Virus record (IMG/VR): IMGVR_UViG_3300025083_000004
Coordinates: 1-36,109 of that record
DNA: 36,109 bases
Direction: 5' to 3' (one strand)
From: a virus
In this document: in pieces, positions 1-9,772 of the stretch
Layout: each line of letters begins with the position of its first letter
How positions within the stretch are numbered: position 1 is the stretch's first letter
Program-made: the position numbers and the translations under genes
Notes under the pieces: generated by a model
Seen by the model: the letters and a program-made list of their open reading frames with translations, nothing else
Told to the model about the DNA's origin: nothing
The model's database searches: none

Positions 1-127
1 CCAGATGTGAAACACACCTTGTTGGATTTTTTCTTTAATATCACTTAAATTATACATATCTTGATGCTCTAATGCACGTTTAATATGATGCTCTAAACGA
101 TCAAACTCTATCTCCCAACGCTTTTTA
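1..127. repeat. Left copy of the 127-bp exact terminal overlap
   Basis: Bases 1-127 are identical to bases 35983-36109. The repeat lies inside coding sequence in the middle of the late operon, which is unusual for a true direct terminal repeat. A length of 127 is a common maximum k-mer in de Bruijn assemblers. I read it as the overlap of a circular contig, giving a unique length of 35,982 bp. Confidence 0.9.
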
Positions 128-189
128 AACTGTTGCTGTGGCGGAGATTGTTCCGTTGTCTGCGATACTAAGTTTATATTTTGTTCCAT
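1..189 (-). CDS. N-terminal part of the junction-spanning GNAT-like protein
   Basis: Once the circle is closed, the minus-strand frame that ends at 35746 continues past the contig end. It runs back to an ATG at 187-189 whose first residues are MEQNINLV. This adds 44 residues to the 97 visible at the right end, giving about 141 aa. The start overlaps the last 65 bases of the upstream 75-aa gene. The added segment is charged and helical, with a Gln/Pro-rich stretch. It belongs to the protein annotated at 35746-36109. Confidence 0.7.
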   Translation of the reverse strand, partial: MEQNINLVSQTTEQSPPQQQFKKRWEIEFDRLEHHIKRALEHQDMYNLSDIKEKIQQGVFHIW

Positions 190-352
190 TTGGACTCACT
201 AATACGAGTTCAGTAGCATCTACACCACTAACCTCTATTCTTTCACCTTTCTTAAATGCTAACCCGTCTCTGTACTCTATTTCAGAAATCAGATAGTTTT
301 GATAATCTGCATCTAATACTGGCCCTGGTCTTCTTAATGCCTTTCGTGCCAT
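125..352 (-). CDS. Small conserved-looking late protein of unknown function (75 aa)
   Basis: I do not recognise this protein with certainty. It has a basic N-terminus (MARKALRRPG), then a region with alternating hydrophobic residues that could form a small beta-barrel. There is no signal peptide or membrane segment. Its ATG overlaps the stop of the upstream gp10-like gene as TAATG, and its 3' end overlaps the start of the GNAT-like gene. It is therefore tightly embedded in the tail and ejection part of the late operon, and a small virion or assembly protein is the likeliest role. That role is inferred from position only. Confidence 0.75.
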   Translation of the reverse strand: MARKALRRPGPVLDADYQNYLISEIEYRDGLAFKKGERIEVSGVDATELVLVSPNGTKYKLSIADNGTISATATV

Positions 353-1851
353 TACCTACGACCTCTTTTTTTAACATCTAGTCGTATATTACCAACTTTA
401 AATAACTGGTCTGTGTCGCCTGTTACTTTCATCTTAACTTGTCTTGCTGTAAATCTTGCGTCTGTGTAGCCATCAGTTTCAAAAGTAAAGCTACCAAAAT
501 CTGTCTCTGCACCAAGTGGTGTAAATCTGCCTGTAAAACTTAATACAACTCCAGGTAAAGTGTTTGCTTCTTCGTCTGGAATAATCTGATTGCATTGTAC
601 ATAGTTATCACCAACGCCTATCTCAATAGGCCCTGACGTTGCGTAGGGTACTGCTGAACCTAAGTTCTCTGAGTTAGTTAATGTTGTGCTGTCGTGTTCG
701 TAAACAAAACCAGCGTTATCACATGCTGTTGGAAAGTCTAATACGCCTTGGTCTAACCAACATCCTCTATCCATTGAGCCAATACTCCATACGTTCTCTA
801 TGTAGTTCCAGATAACATATTTGTTTGGTGTTAATTGGTCTGTGCCAACGGGAAAGAAAAACCACATCTCATTAAAGTTAGAGTTGTGACCACCACATGA
901 TGTTTTTCTATATGGATTATTTATATTGTTATAAACAAAATCATGCACTTCGCATTTTATTTCTTTAACTGCTCCATCAAATACAAAGAATGAGTTTTCA
1001 CCCATCCAGCATAAGAATGAATCAGCAGCTATAACTGTTCTCGGACTGATTGCTTTACAGTTAGTACCAGCGTCTTGTATGCCATAGATAAAAGGAGAAC
1101 CCGTGTAATACAATCTAGCTACGCCAGTATCAGTAAAGATAATAACGTCTGTTTGCCATTTAACTGCACTTAGCACTCTACCACCTGTAGGTATTTGTAA
1201 ATCACCAGCAGTATTGGTTGATGCTGCAGTCCATGTTGTTAGTGTTTCTCTTGATGACCATTGTATCTTTCTAGGATCGCCACCTGCGCCTAAAGCTACA
1301 ACATGTCTTTCGTTAGTAACTAATACACCAGCACAGTTAGTTGGCGCACCTGAAACGGGTGTTGCTATTGTGCTAGGCGTGTTTGGATTCCATTGAAATA
1401 TTCTTCCGTCTGATGGACAACAAAAAAGTAATATCTCGCCAAAGTTGTCAAAAGAAAAAGAGTTAGTGTTAAATAATAAACCAGATTGTGAACGTGCATC
1501 ACCATAGTCTTCAACGTCATAGTGATATGCACCATATCCTAAAGGATCAAAGGATGCGTCTGTAACAAAACCTGATGGCGTGATGTTATACCAAGTATCA
1601 TCTATTAAAACATTAATTGTTTTTCTTGTTCCAACTACTAATACTTTTTTACCACCATTGGTTATGTAGGAGAACATACCAGTAGGAGTACCAGTAAGAG
1701 CTGATGTGTTGAGTTTTGTCCATCCACCGATTGGTCTTAGATATCCGTTTTCAAAACGTACTAAGTCACCATCTGTCCATCTTCCTTTGTTGGCATAATC
1801 AGTACCGTTAGTGACAATGCCAGGTGGAGGAGTCACTTGTATTAATGGCAT
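352..1851 (-). CDS. P22 gp10-like tail hub / DNA-stabilisation protein (499 aa)
   Basis: The 499-aa protein starts MPLIQVTPPPGI and has repeated blade-like segments rich in Trp, Gly and aromatic residues, such as the stretch around KVLVVGTRKTINVLIDDTWY and later KYVIWNYIENVWSIGSMDRG. This matches the beta-propeller of P22 gp10-type packaged-DNA stabilisation and tail proteins, often found with SU10/P22-like heads. It would close the portal channel and connect neck to tail. The start ATG directly follows the TAA of the fibre gene (TAAATG), and its stop overlaps the next start (TAATG). The gp10-like call rests on sequence style and position. Confidence 0.75.
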   Translation of the reverse strand: MPLIQVTPPPGIVTNGTDYANKGRWTDGDLVRFENGYLRPIGGWTKLNTSALTGTPTGMFSYITNGGKKVLVVGTRKTINVLIDDTWYNITPSGFVTDASFDPLGYGAYHYDVEDYGDARSQSGLLFNTNSFSFDNFGEILLFCCPSDGRIFQWNPNTPSTIATPVSGAPTNCAGVLVTNERHVVALGAGGDPRKIQWSSRETLTTWTAASTNTAGDLQIPTGGRVLSAVKWQTDVIIFTDTGVARLYYTGSPFIYGIQDAGTNCKAISPRTVIAADSFLCWMGENSFFVFDGAVKEIKCEVHDFVYNNINNPYRKTSCGGHNSNFNEMWFFFPVGTDQLTPNKYVIWNYIENVWSIGSMDRGCWLDQGVLDFPTACDNAGFVYEHDSTTLTNSENLGSAVPYATSGPIEIGVGDNYVQCNQIIPDEEANTLPGVVLSFTGRFTPLGAETDFGSFTFETDGYTDARFTARQVKMKVTGDTDQLFKVGNIRLDVKKRGRR

Positions 1852-3069
1852 TTAATTCTCCAATGCTTCTAATCTTGTTGTTAATTCTTGAACTGCTGCG
1901 ACCAAGAGAGGAACAAGTTTTGCTTGGTCTATGCCCTGCATTTCTTCTCCATCTTTTTCACCCACTACTGCTTCTGGCACTACTTCTTGTACTTCATGTG
2001 CAAAGAACCCATCAAGGGTATTATCTGGATTATCTATAAAATTAAATGTGTATGGCTTTAATTGTTTCAATCTATTAATGCCATTTGACATAGGTGCTTC
2101 ATTTTCTTTTAATCTGTAATCAGATGAAGTGGCATAAGTAGTTACGCTTCCATTGCTGGAATTATTAATTGAACCACATGCATTGCCATCTGTTTTTAAG
2201 AAACTAATAAAAGTACCATTAGCTGATGATCTCCAAACAGTTAAGGCTTCTTCTCCTCCAGCAGTTGTTTTAAAAAATGCACAATCTGATGTGGATGTTA
2301 TATTTAAAACTTCAGAAGATATTTGTTGAGAATTAGCTCCTAGCAACACATCTCCATCACTATTGATAGTCATCCTACCAGTACCACTAGTAATGAAGTT
2401 CATTTTATTATCAGTATGACTATAAGTAATACCACCAATGTTAGAGTTACCTGAGTCACCAAATCTAATCATACCAGTATTAGATGCACCAGATAATATT
2501 GTCATTCCTGAATTAGCACTACCCTCTATAACTAATTCATCAGCACTAGTTAAAACAGATGAAGCTCCGCTATCACCAGTTTTAATGTGTAAGCCAACTC
2601 CTAGGTCTTTGTTTGATAATCCAGATGATGCAAAGTAACTATCTACCGCAACTGTTGGTGTGCCGAACTGTAAAGTTGCGACATTGTTAGTTATGTTTGT
2701 AGCAATTAAAGCTGGGCCACTACTACCAGATGTGTTTAACGTGTCGGGTAAAACCAATGTTATGTTTGTATCGTTTAAATCTGCTGGTGCTTTTAGTCCA
2801 ACCGAGAAACCATTTTCATCTACAAACTTTAATGCGTTTTGTGTTCCATTTCCATTTAAAAACACATCAGCACTTGCTGTTAATGTACCATGTACTTTTA
2901 AATTTTTACCAGTTCCTATATGTAGGCCAACACTTGTTCCTGCTCCATTTGCCGAGAAGACTGCATCTACCTGGTCTAGGTCTACGTTAAGTTTAGTACC
3001 CCAAGTATTAGTAGAACTCCCTACCTCTGGTTTTCTTAGTTGTAAGTTAGTTGTATAAGTATCAGCCAT
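1852..3069 (-). CDS. Short tail fibre with C-terminal S74 chaperone domain (405 aa)
   Basis: The protein begins [17 protein letters not shown], which closely matches the N-terminus of the 1869-aa fibre at 3442-9051. Both probably share a virion-attachment domain over roughly residues 1-70. The middle is beta-rich and Ser/Gly/Thr/Asn-rich. The C-terminus is an intramolecular chaperone of endosialidase (Peptidase_S74). It has the Ser-Lys pair S316/K321 in [10 protein letters not shown]358 in FFAHEVQ, and a final coiled coil ending TTRLEALEN. In this family the domain drives trimerisation and then cleaves itself off at the serine. It is likely a receptor-binding fibre or spike. Confidence 0.85.
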   Translation of the reverse strand: MADTYTTNLQLRKPEVGSSTNTWGTKLNVDLDQVDAVFSANGAGTSVGLHIGTGKNLKVHGTLTASADVFLNGNGTQNALKFVDENGFSVGLKAPADLNDTNITLVLPDTLNTSGSSGPALIATNITNNVATLQFGTPTVAVDSYFASSGLSNKDLGVGLHIKTGDSGASSVLTSADELVIEGSANSGMTILSGASNTGMIRFGDSGNSNIGGITYSHTDNKMNFITSGTGRMTINSDGDVLLGANSQQISSEVLNITSTSDCAFFKTTAGGEEALTVWRSSANGTFISFLKTDGNACGSINNSSNGSVTTYATSSDYRLKENEAPMSNGINRLKQLKPYTFNFIDNPDNTLDGFFAHEVQEVVPEAVVGEKDGEEMQGIDQAKLVPLLVAAVQELTTRLEALEN

Positions 3070-3075
3070 AATATT

Positions 3076-3432
3076 TTACTCGCCTATAGTTTTTGTTTCA
3101 GTAGTAGGTGTTATCTCTTCAGTAATCTTAGAGTCTAAAGAAGTTTTTAAATTAGCTACTTCCTCTTCACCCATATTACCTTCAACCCAACCAGTAACTA
3201 TTTCATTAGTTAATTCGTCAAAAGGTTTAAAGTCTGTACCGACATCTTCTAATGATAATGATTGAGTGCCATAAACACTAGCTGTATATGGTACTTCTTG
3301 ACCATCTACTTCGTGTGTTTCACTGCTTGTTGCGTTAAGTCTCCAGTGGACGTTATAAACTGTGTCTGTGTGATCCTCGTATTCTGGGTACACGTCTACT
3401 GTTTTACAGTCCCATTCGTATGTATTTGCCAT
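3076..3432 (-). CDS. Small fibre-associated protein between the two fibre genes (118 aa)
   Basis: This 118-aa acidic protein starts MANTYEWDCKTVDVYPEY and includes NEIVTGWVEGNMGEEEVANL. I recall similar proteins beside fibre genes in marine phages (a DUF7936-like family), but that link is from memory. It has no signal peptide or membrane segment. It sits between two S74 fibres and is separated from each by only 6-9 bases. The upstream leader has an AGGAGAAC-type ribosome site. It may be a fibre chaperone or a small structural component; the function is not established. Confidence 0.75.
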   Translation of the reverse strand: MANTYEWDCKTVDVYPEYEDHTDTVYNVHWRLNATSSETHEVDGQEVPYTASVYGTQSLSLEDVGTDFKPFDELTNEIVTGWVEGNMGEEEVANLKTSLDSKITEEITPTTETKTIGE

Positions 3433-3441
3433 CTTGTTCTC

Positions 3442-6400
3442 CTATAAAGTTGTTATTATGAAAGCTAGGAGTTCATTATACCTTACTCCGAGCCTAGTTT
3501 GCTCTACTCCGTCATCATCTTCCCAGGTCTGTGATATAAACATACCATAGTCACCTGCATCAAGGCCTTCTGCTGTAAATGCATCTTGTAAGTCTTGGGC
3601 TATAACTCCGAAGTGTAATCTAGCATCATCCCCTTTTTCTGCTACTGCATCTTTCCATCTAAATCTTCTTATTAAACCTTTACATGCTGTAGCAACTTTT
3701 TGCTCTGCATCTGTTAATGCTTGTATGTCTTGCTTTTCGTTTTCATCAGAAGTTTGTATAGTTCCGTTAGTTGCATAGATGTCATCAAACCTTGCACCTG
3801 AGTAACCAAGGTCTATAGCGTTGTCTCTATACGCTCCAGCACCACTACAGGGTGCTATTCTTGCGGTATTTATGTAATCCCAAAAAGCTAGACCGACACT
3901 GCTAGTCCCAGTACCATTAGCAATATAAAGCTCCTCTGCGTTATCTTGCGGTTCTTGTATTCCTATAACTCCGCCAACCGCATTATCTTTTCTTAGTTCT
4001 AATAAAGTACCATCGCTAGTTTTTCTATTTAAAAGTAATGCTCTAGTTCCATTAGAAGTATGAGCTGCATAGTCACCCTGACCATCAGATAGGAATTGAT
4101 GCCCTACTGTACCAATATCTGCAGCAGTCTTACCCACCAACAGATTTCCTGATGAATCCAGTCTCATGCGTTCTGATGTAGATTGTTTAAATATAATAGG
4201 ATGTGTTGCAGATATAGCTGTTAGGGTACAATCCCCATTACTTGAATTATATCCAGCAGTAAAACCTTCTGTAGTTGAACTATCTCTACCAATAGTAATG
4301 TAAGAGCTTGTGGCATTAGGTGATGTAAATCTAGCTATTTCGCCACTTGAACCATGACTTACATCAAGTTTTGAATCAGGCGAACTTGTACCGATTCCAA
4401 CACGTCCTGATGAGTCTATTCTCATGCGTTCAGCGTTGTTAGTACCAAAAAGTATGTTTTCGTTTTCGTGATTCCAAATTAATCCATCTTCACTTGCACT
4501 TATACCAACAACTAAACCATCTGCTGCACCTGTGCCTGTTGTTGAATTAGTAAATGCATGATAGTTTGCACCTGAATCAGTCACATGTTGATGTAATCTT
4601 TGTCTTATTGTAGCTGTACCAATTCCAACAAGACCTGCGGATGTAACGCTTAACCTGCTTACATCATTGGTTTTATCAAATATTTGGAATACACCATTTG
4701 CATTATTTACCGCATAATCTGAGTTGTTATTAGTATCAACAAGATTAAGACTTGGTGTGGTTGCATTAATAGTAAGATCATCATTGATCGTTGTTTCTTC
4801 TTCTATTGTTACCAAGCCTTCAGGATTAATGGTTAGTGCTGTATTGGTTGTTTTTAGTCTTAGGGTGCTAGAATCAACCCCTGCTTTAATAGTTAAGTCT
4901 TTATTATCTGCTGATGCAATAAGGAAGTTGTCATCAACAGAACTTACATCACCAATAGTATGACTTGCACCAACAGTTATAGTGCCAGTTATTTTAGTGT
5001 TACCAAGAACATGGAGCTTTTCACTTGGCGAACTTGTCCCAATTCCAACGTTACCACCATAAGTAAACCTAGCGGTCTCGCTTCCCGCTGTTTCAGACCT
5101 AATAATCAAATCATTAGCATCAACGCCAATAGAATGTTGATTACCACCAGAGGCTTGATATATTGTTTTTGATGATAGGTAGAGGTTTTTGAATTTAGCA
5201 CCAGGGTCTCCTAAAGTCGTAACCCCGTTTTGGCTAGGATATATTTCATCAAATGCATCTGCAAATATAAGGTTTGTGCCAGAGCTGCCCCCCACACCCA
5301 TCATTAACTTGCCACTTGAAACAGTACCAATACTTCCAACTATTCCACCATCTTTATAGAACCTAAGTATTTCTCCCTCTACACCAGTTTGGTTAAGAAT
5401 TAAAACTGGGTCAGCATTATCAACACCTTGTTTAGCTATTTGTGTGAACCCATTTGAGCTAACAGAAAAACCACCACCTGATGTATTGTTAAGCAAAGTT
5501 GTATCAGTAGTTCCCACTAACAGATTACCTGATGAGTCTATTCTCATGCGTTCTGTATCGTTACCACTAGATACACCAGCAGTATGAAAAGACATATATG
5601 TAGTAGCACCTGATGAGCTTCCATATTTGTATCTAATACTTCCCTTTACACCTGAACCTGCTCCTGAACCATCTCCACTATAAAATTCTAAACCAGCTAT
5701 ATCGTGACCAATAGTATGTGACGAACCTGCATTGCTCGTGCCTAATCTTAAGTATGCTGAATTAGCTGTACTTGTCTTACCCTCAATTAAAACTGAAGGA
5801 GAACTTGTGCCGATTCCAACTTTTCCTGATGTATCAAAAGTAGCTACATTTGTAGTACCTTTCCTAATATGCATCTTATCGGCATCTGTAGTACCATCCA
5901 TGTAAAGGTTGTATTTTAAAGCTCCATAAAAATCAAAACCAATAGTTCTCGTGTTACCATCTCCGTCTGCAACAATGTCTCCAGCTACATTTAACTTATA
6001 GCTTGGCGAAGTTGTACCTATACCAACTTTGCCATCATAATTTATACGCATACGTTCAGCTAGAGTTGTATTACTACCGCCTGTATTTGTAGAAAATGCT
6101 ATATCTATATTATTTCCCTGACCTGGAACATCTCTAATGGCATCAATAGAAGCACCAATACTGGAATTTGTATTCCATCTTATTCTACCTAAACTATGCT
6201 CATTATTTACATTACCACCTGAACCTGTATTACTAATTGTAATAGCTTCATTTACAGCAGTTCCCCAAGCTGTAGACGTTTTTATTTCAAGTTTGCCATT
6301 AGGCGAAGTTGTACCAATTCCAACTGAACCAGTAAAGTTTGCAGTACCGCCTGAAGTTATACTAAATACTTTTGATCCTAAATTACTGGTGCTTGTTGTG

Positions 6401-9051
6401 CTAGTCCAAAATTGGAAAGCATCTGTTGTTGATACCGTTTCACCTGAACCAAACTTAATGGTTTCGTCTGCTCTGGACATCATTAAGAGTCCATCAAAAA
6501 TATCAGTACCTAGATAGTGATAGCCAGAACCATCAACATTCCATTTAAAAGCACCACCAGTTGATTGTATGTTTCCAGATGATGTTACGCTAACGACATT
6601 ATCTACTGCTCTTGCACTAGATATAACGGTATTTGTACCAACTTTAAAGTCACCGCCATCTGTAATTATATTACCCTGAACGGTTATAGCACCGCCAAAT
6701 GTGGATGTGCCAGAACCAGTGATGTTTATAGCACCGACATTAGCTGTGCCTGAAAGGTTAAGGTCTTTGAAGCGATTACCTGAATTTCCTAAGGAGATAG
6801 TTCCGTCTTGCGTAGTATTTCCTGTACCTCGTGGATAAATTAAGTTTGTCGCAAACTGCAACCCTGAAGTTGTATTTAATCCAATATTAAATTGACCACC
6901 AGCAGTACCAATACTTCCAACTTGTGTAGTATCTTTATAAAACACAGCAATCTCACCATCACTTGTTTTACGACTAAGGGCTAAAGGACTTCCACCATCT
7001 CTAGTAATCTGAACTTTTCCTGCTGTTCCGCCTGAAGCTAACTCAACACCTGCTGTGCTAAAAGAACTGCTAGTCTTACCCACCAACAGATTACCTGATG
7101 TATCAAACCTAGCTGACTCTCCAAAACTTGCTTTGTTTCTAAAGACTATTCCTTGTGCTGGTGTTGCACCACCTACAAATAAAGTTGTGCCTGATTGTGA
7201 AATACTACCATCATAACCATGTGCTGTATCAGTATCGTTAAAGAATAAGTAAGGTGTAGTAGAACTAATTTTTATACCATTATTAGCTGATGCTGATACT
7301 TCTAATGTATTACTTGGCGAATCAGTTCCTATGCCAACTGAGCCATCTGCTGATATTCTTAAACTTTCTTGTAAAGCACCTGTAGTACCAGTTGATGGAT
7401 GTGTAAAAAATGCTAGTCCGTTTTTATCTGCATCAGCACCTTCTTGTACAGCTGCAATACCTGCAACCCTAGAACTGTTAGCAACAGTTCTTGAGAAACT
7501 TATACCTGCTGTATATTCTCCATCTGCAACAGTACCATTGGTTTGTATATATAATCCATCACCTGAAAAATCATTGTGGGTTGTGCTAAAGTTTCCGCTT
7601 ACATAGCTTTCTAGCTTAGCGTTTGGCGAAGTTGTACCTAGTCCCAATCTCTCAGCACTAGCATCCCAAAATAAACCTTGAGTTGAGCCTGTGTCGTCAT
7701 AGAATGAGATGTCTCCGTTGTTGGCTATTCTTAGACGTTTCCTATCAGATGTTTGTAAATCAAGAGGTAAATAACTACCGCTTGAGCCGTAAGATGTGCC
7801 TAAAGTGGCAGAAGAACCTGTGTTACCTATGTAAGTAAAGGAATCTGTAGATGATGCTCTAGAGACAATTCCATAGTTTCCTGTCTCAGTTTGTGCTGAC
7901 CACAACGCTCCTGCCGTTGCAGGTACGCCAGCAGGACGAGCCGTTAAATTTACAAACGCAGTCCCCGCTGAAACAAGCCCATCACTTGTAACTGTTCCTG
8001 TTACGTCTATAGCACCTGAATTGATAGTGCCAACAGTTATATTTGGAGTACCTGATAAGCCTATAGCAGTTATACCTAATGCATTTATTTCAGCTTGAGT
8101 TTGATCTGTGGTTGCACCTGCTTCTATACCATCTAGCTTAGTTCCATCAGTTGCTATGTCTCTACCATCAACCGTGCCTGTAACGCCTATGTTTCCCGAC
8201 ACATTTATCCCAGAGCTAGTAGTTGCGATTTTAGCTGAACCATTGTTGTATAGGGTTACTGCACCGCCATTGATAGCTTGTAAATAATTTTGTGTGCCAT
8301 TTGGAATCTGCATTTCAATATTGGCTGCTTGGATTTTTAAGTTACCTGTGCCTGTTTCTTTTATGACACTATCGTTGTTTCCAGAGTGGTAAATCTGTAA
8401 ATCTGCATCAGCACCAAACTCTACTTTTTGACTGTCTGGAATTCTTATAGTGTGTGAAAAATCAAAATTATCAAAATTAGTATTCCAAAGAATAGTTGCA
8501 TCATTACCTGCACTTACAGCATCTTGAATGGTAATACCTGCACCATTAGCTGAAGCAGATGAATCACCTGTTGAATAGTTAAGGGTAATGTTTTTGTCTT
8601 TTACGTTTAGATCATCTGTGTTTACAGTTGTAGTAGTTCCTTGAACTGTTAGATCCCCAGTAACAACCAGGTTGGCCATTTGTGAATTACCAGTAGAGGT
8701 AATTGCACCAGAGCTGATAGTACCTAAAGTGACATCATCACTATTTTCTATTTTTGTGCCTAGTTGTGTTTGTATGCTACCTGTTACACCGTCTACATAA
8801 TTTAATTCAGTAGCAGTTGCGGTAATTGCTGTACCGCCTAAAGAAAATGTACCAGTAACATTTAGCGTTCCACCAACTGCTAAAGTTTTTCCTGATCCAA
8901 CATTAAGGCCAATGCTACTACCAGTACCATCTGCTTTGAAGATTGCATCAAGAGAATCTAAGTCAGCATTAAGCGAAATACCCCAGGTATCTTCTGCTGC
9001 ACCTGGTTCTGGTTTTGTTAAGTTTAGATTGGTTGTATATGTATCTGCCAT
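3442..9051 (-). CDS. Giant tail fibre with repeated VGIGT modules and S74 domain (1869 aa)
   Basis: This is the largest gene. The N-terminus ([17 protein letters not shown]) is paralogous to that of the 405-aa fibre. The long shaft carries eight G(I/L)GT motifs, mostly VGIGT(S/T)SP, and repeated ERMRIDSSG-type segments, as in beta-structured fibres. The C-terminus is a Peptidase_S74 chaperone, with S1768 and K1773 in TSDENEK and a downstream LHFGVIAQ histidine. The chain stops at YNELLAFIITTL, so it lacks the long terminal coiled coil seen in its neighbour. Its ATG directly follows the upstream stop (TAAATG). It probably binds the host surface. Confidence 0.9.
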   Translation of the reverse strand: MADTYTTNLNLTKPEPGAAEDTWGISLNADLDSLDAIFKADGTGSSIGLNVGSGKTLAVGGTLNVTGTFSLGGTAITATATELNYVDGVTGSIQTQLGTKIENSDDVTLGTISSGAITSTGNSQMANLVVTGDLTVQGTTTTVNTDDLNVKDKNITLNYSTGDSSASANGAGITIQDAVSAGNDATILWNTNFDNFDFSHTIRIPDSQKVEFGADADLQIYHSGNNDSVIKETGTGNLKIQAANIEMQIPNGTQNYLQAINGGAVTLYNNGSAKIATTSSGINVSGNIGVTGTVDGRDIATDGTKLDGIEAGATTDQTQAEINALGITAIGLSGTPNITVGTINSGAIDVTGTVTSDGLVSAGTAFVNLTARPAGVPATAGALWSAQTETGNYGIVSRASSTDSFTYIGNTGSSATLGTSYGSSGSYLPLDLQTSDRKRLRIANNGDISFYDDTGSTQGLFWDASAERLGLGTTSPNAKLESYVSGNFSTTHNDFSGDGLYIQTNGTVADGEYTAGISFSRTVANSSRVAGIAAVQEGADADKNGLAFFTHPSTGTTGALQESLRISADGSVGIGTDSPSNTLEVSASANNGIKISSTTPYLFFNDTDTAHGYDGSISQSGTTLFVGGATPAQGIVFRNKASFGESARFDTSGNLLVGKTSSSFSTAGVELASGGTAGKVQITRDGGSPLALSRKTSDGEIAVFYKDTTQVGSIGTAGGQFNIGLNTTSGLQFATNLIYPRGTGNTTQDGTISLGNSGNRFKDLNLSGTANVGAINITGSGTSTFGGAITVQGNIITDGGDFKVGTNTVISSARAVDNVVSVTSSGNIQSTGGAFKWNVDGSGYHYLGTDIFDGLLMMSRADETIKFGSGETVSTTDAFQFWTSTTSTSNLGSKVFSITSGGTANFTGSVGIGTTSPNGKLEIKTSTAWGTAVNEAITISNTGSGGNVNNEHSLGRIRWNTNSSIGASIDAIRDVPGQGNNIDIAFSTNTGGSNTTLAERMRINYDGKVGIGTTSPSYKLNVAGDIVADGDGNTRTIGFDFYGALKYNLYMDGTTDADKMHIRKGTTNVATFDTSGKVGIGTSSPSVLIEGKTSTANSAYLRLGTSNAGSSHTIGHDIAGLEFYSGDGSGAGSGVKGSIRYKYGSSSGATTYMSFHTAGVSSGNDTERMRIDSSGNLLVGTTDTTLLNNTSGGGFSVSSNGFTQIAKQGVDNADPVLILNQTGVEGEILRFYKDGGIVGSIGTVSSGKLMMGVGGSSGTNLIFADAFDEIYPSQNGVTTLGDPGAKFKNLYLSSKTIYQASGGNQHSIGVDANDLIIRSETAGSETARFTYGGNVGIGTSSPSEKLHVLGNTKITGTITVGASHTIGDVSSVDDNFLIASADNKDLTIKAGVDSSTLRLKTTNTALTINPEGLVTIEEETTINDDLTINATTPSLNLVDTNNNSDYAVNNANGVFQIFDKTNDVSRLSVTSAGLVGIGTATIRQRLHQHVTDSGANYHAFTNSTTGTGAADGLVVGISASEDGLIWNHENENILFGTNNAERMRIDSSGRVGIGTSSPDSKLDVSHGSSGEIARFTSPNATSSYITIGRDSSTTEGFTAGYNSSNGDCTLTAISATHPIIFKQSTSERMRLDSSGNLLVGKTAADIGTVGHQFLSDGQGDYAAHTSNGTRALLLNRKTSDGTLLELRKDNAVGGVIGIQEPQDNAEELYIANGTGTSSVGLAFWDYINTARIAPCSGAGAYRDNAIDLGYSGARFDDIYATNGTIQTSDENEKQDIQALTDAEQKVATACKGLIRRFRWKDAVAEKGDDARLHFGVIAQDLQDAFTAEGLDAGDYGMFISQTWEDDDGVEQTRLGVRYNELLAFIITTL

Positions 9052-9768
9052 TTAAGCTGCCTCTTGTTTGTCAAGTGTTTCCCAGTTCGTAGATGGATTG
9101 GTTGCGTCTGTCCAAGTATTGCTAGGAGCTGTATTTTCTGTCCATGTTGCTGATGATACAACTATCTCTTGCCAATTCTCACTACCAACAACTTGGTCTG
9201 TCCAGTCTTCGCCTGGAACTATTATGTCTTCCCATTTTAAACCACCGACTGCATTAAAGCCACTTGTTTGGTTGATGGTGGCTTCCATCTTCTTAAATAC
9301 TTCAGACTGTGCAGATACGTTAGATACTGCTGCGATAGTAACTTTACCCAGGTCTGTGTCTTTTGCTATCGCTATAACATTAGATGTTGCAGCTATAGTT
9401 GCAGTTGCTTGATCTATCTGTGTTCCAAGAGCATCAAAGTCTGATACAGCCTGGATAGTTGCTTGTAGCTGTTCAGCATCTTTACCAATAGCTATAACAT
9501 TTGATACTGCTGATATGGTTGCAATACCACCAACCTTTATACTACCAATACTTGTAAAGTTAGTAATTGATTGTATGGTTGCAGACTGTTGGAATTGTAT
9601 TCTGCCAAATCCTGTTGCGTTAGAATTTGCCTGTATGGTTGCTACACCTGATACAGTATTTCTAGCAGTTGCGCCAGATGTTGCGGATAAGGTTGCTTCA
9701 GCTTGAAAAGCTAAATCGTTATATTTTGACCTGGAATAATAGCCTTTGTTATAGCCTATGCTGGCCAT
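9052..9768 (-). CDS. Tail protein built from 20-residue repeats and 10-residue Trp repeats (238 aa)
   Basis: After a Tyr-rich N-terminus (residues 1-24) come eight repeats starting at about residues 25, 43, 63, 83, 103, 123, 143 and 163. All are 20 residues long except the first (18). Each begins (A/V)T(I/L) and most read like ATISAVSNVIAIGK. Residues 183-232 form five 10-residue repeats with Trp at 189, 199, 209, 219 and 229. The end is charged. This regularity suggests a solenoid or fibrous structural protein. It lies between the tail protein and the giant fibre, so it may be a fibre adaptor. No enzymatic motif is visible and the family is not recognised. Confidence 0.8.
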   Translation of the reverse strand: MASIGYNKGYYSRSKYNDLAFQAEATLSATSGATARNTVSGVATIQANSNATGFGRIQFQQSATIQSITNFTSIGSIKVGGIATISAVSNVIAIGKDAEQLQATIQAVSDFDALGTQIDQATATIAATSNVIAIAKDTDLGKVTIAAVSNVSAQSEVFKKMEATINQTSGFNAVGGLKWEDIIVPGEDWTDQVVGSENWQEIVVSSATWTENTAPSNTWTDATNPSTNWETLDKQEAA

Positions 9769-9772
9769 GACT

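Noticed and set aside
1-127. True direct terminal repeat of T7 type
   Set aside because: It lies within coding sequence mid-operon, restores a gene when joined, and has a typical assembly k-mer length. Read mapping could still overturn this.
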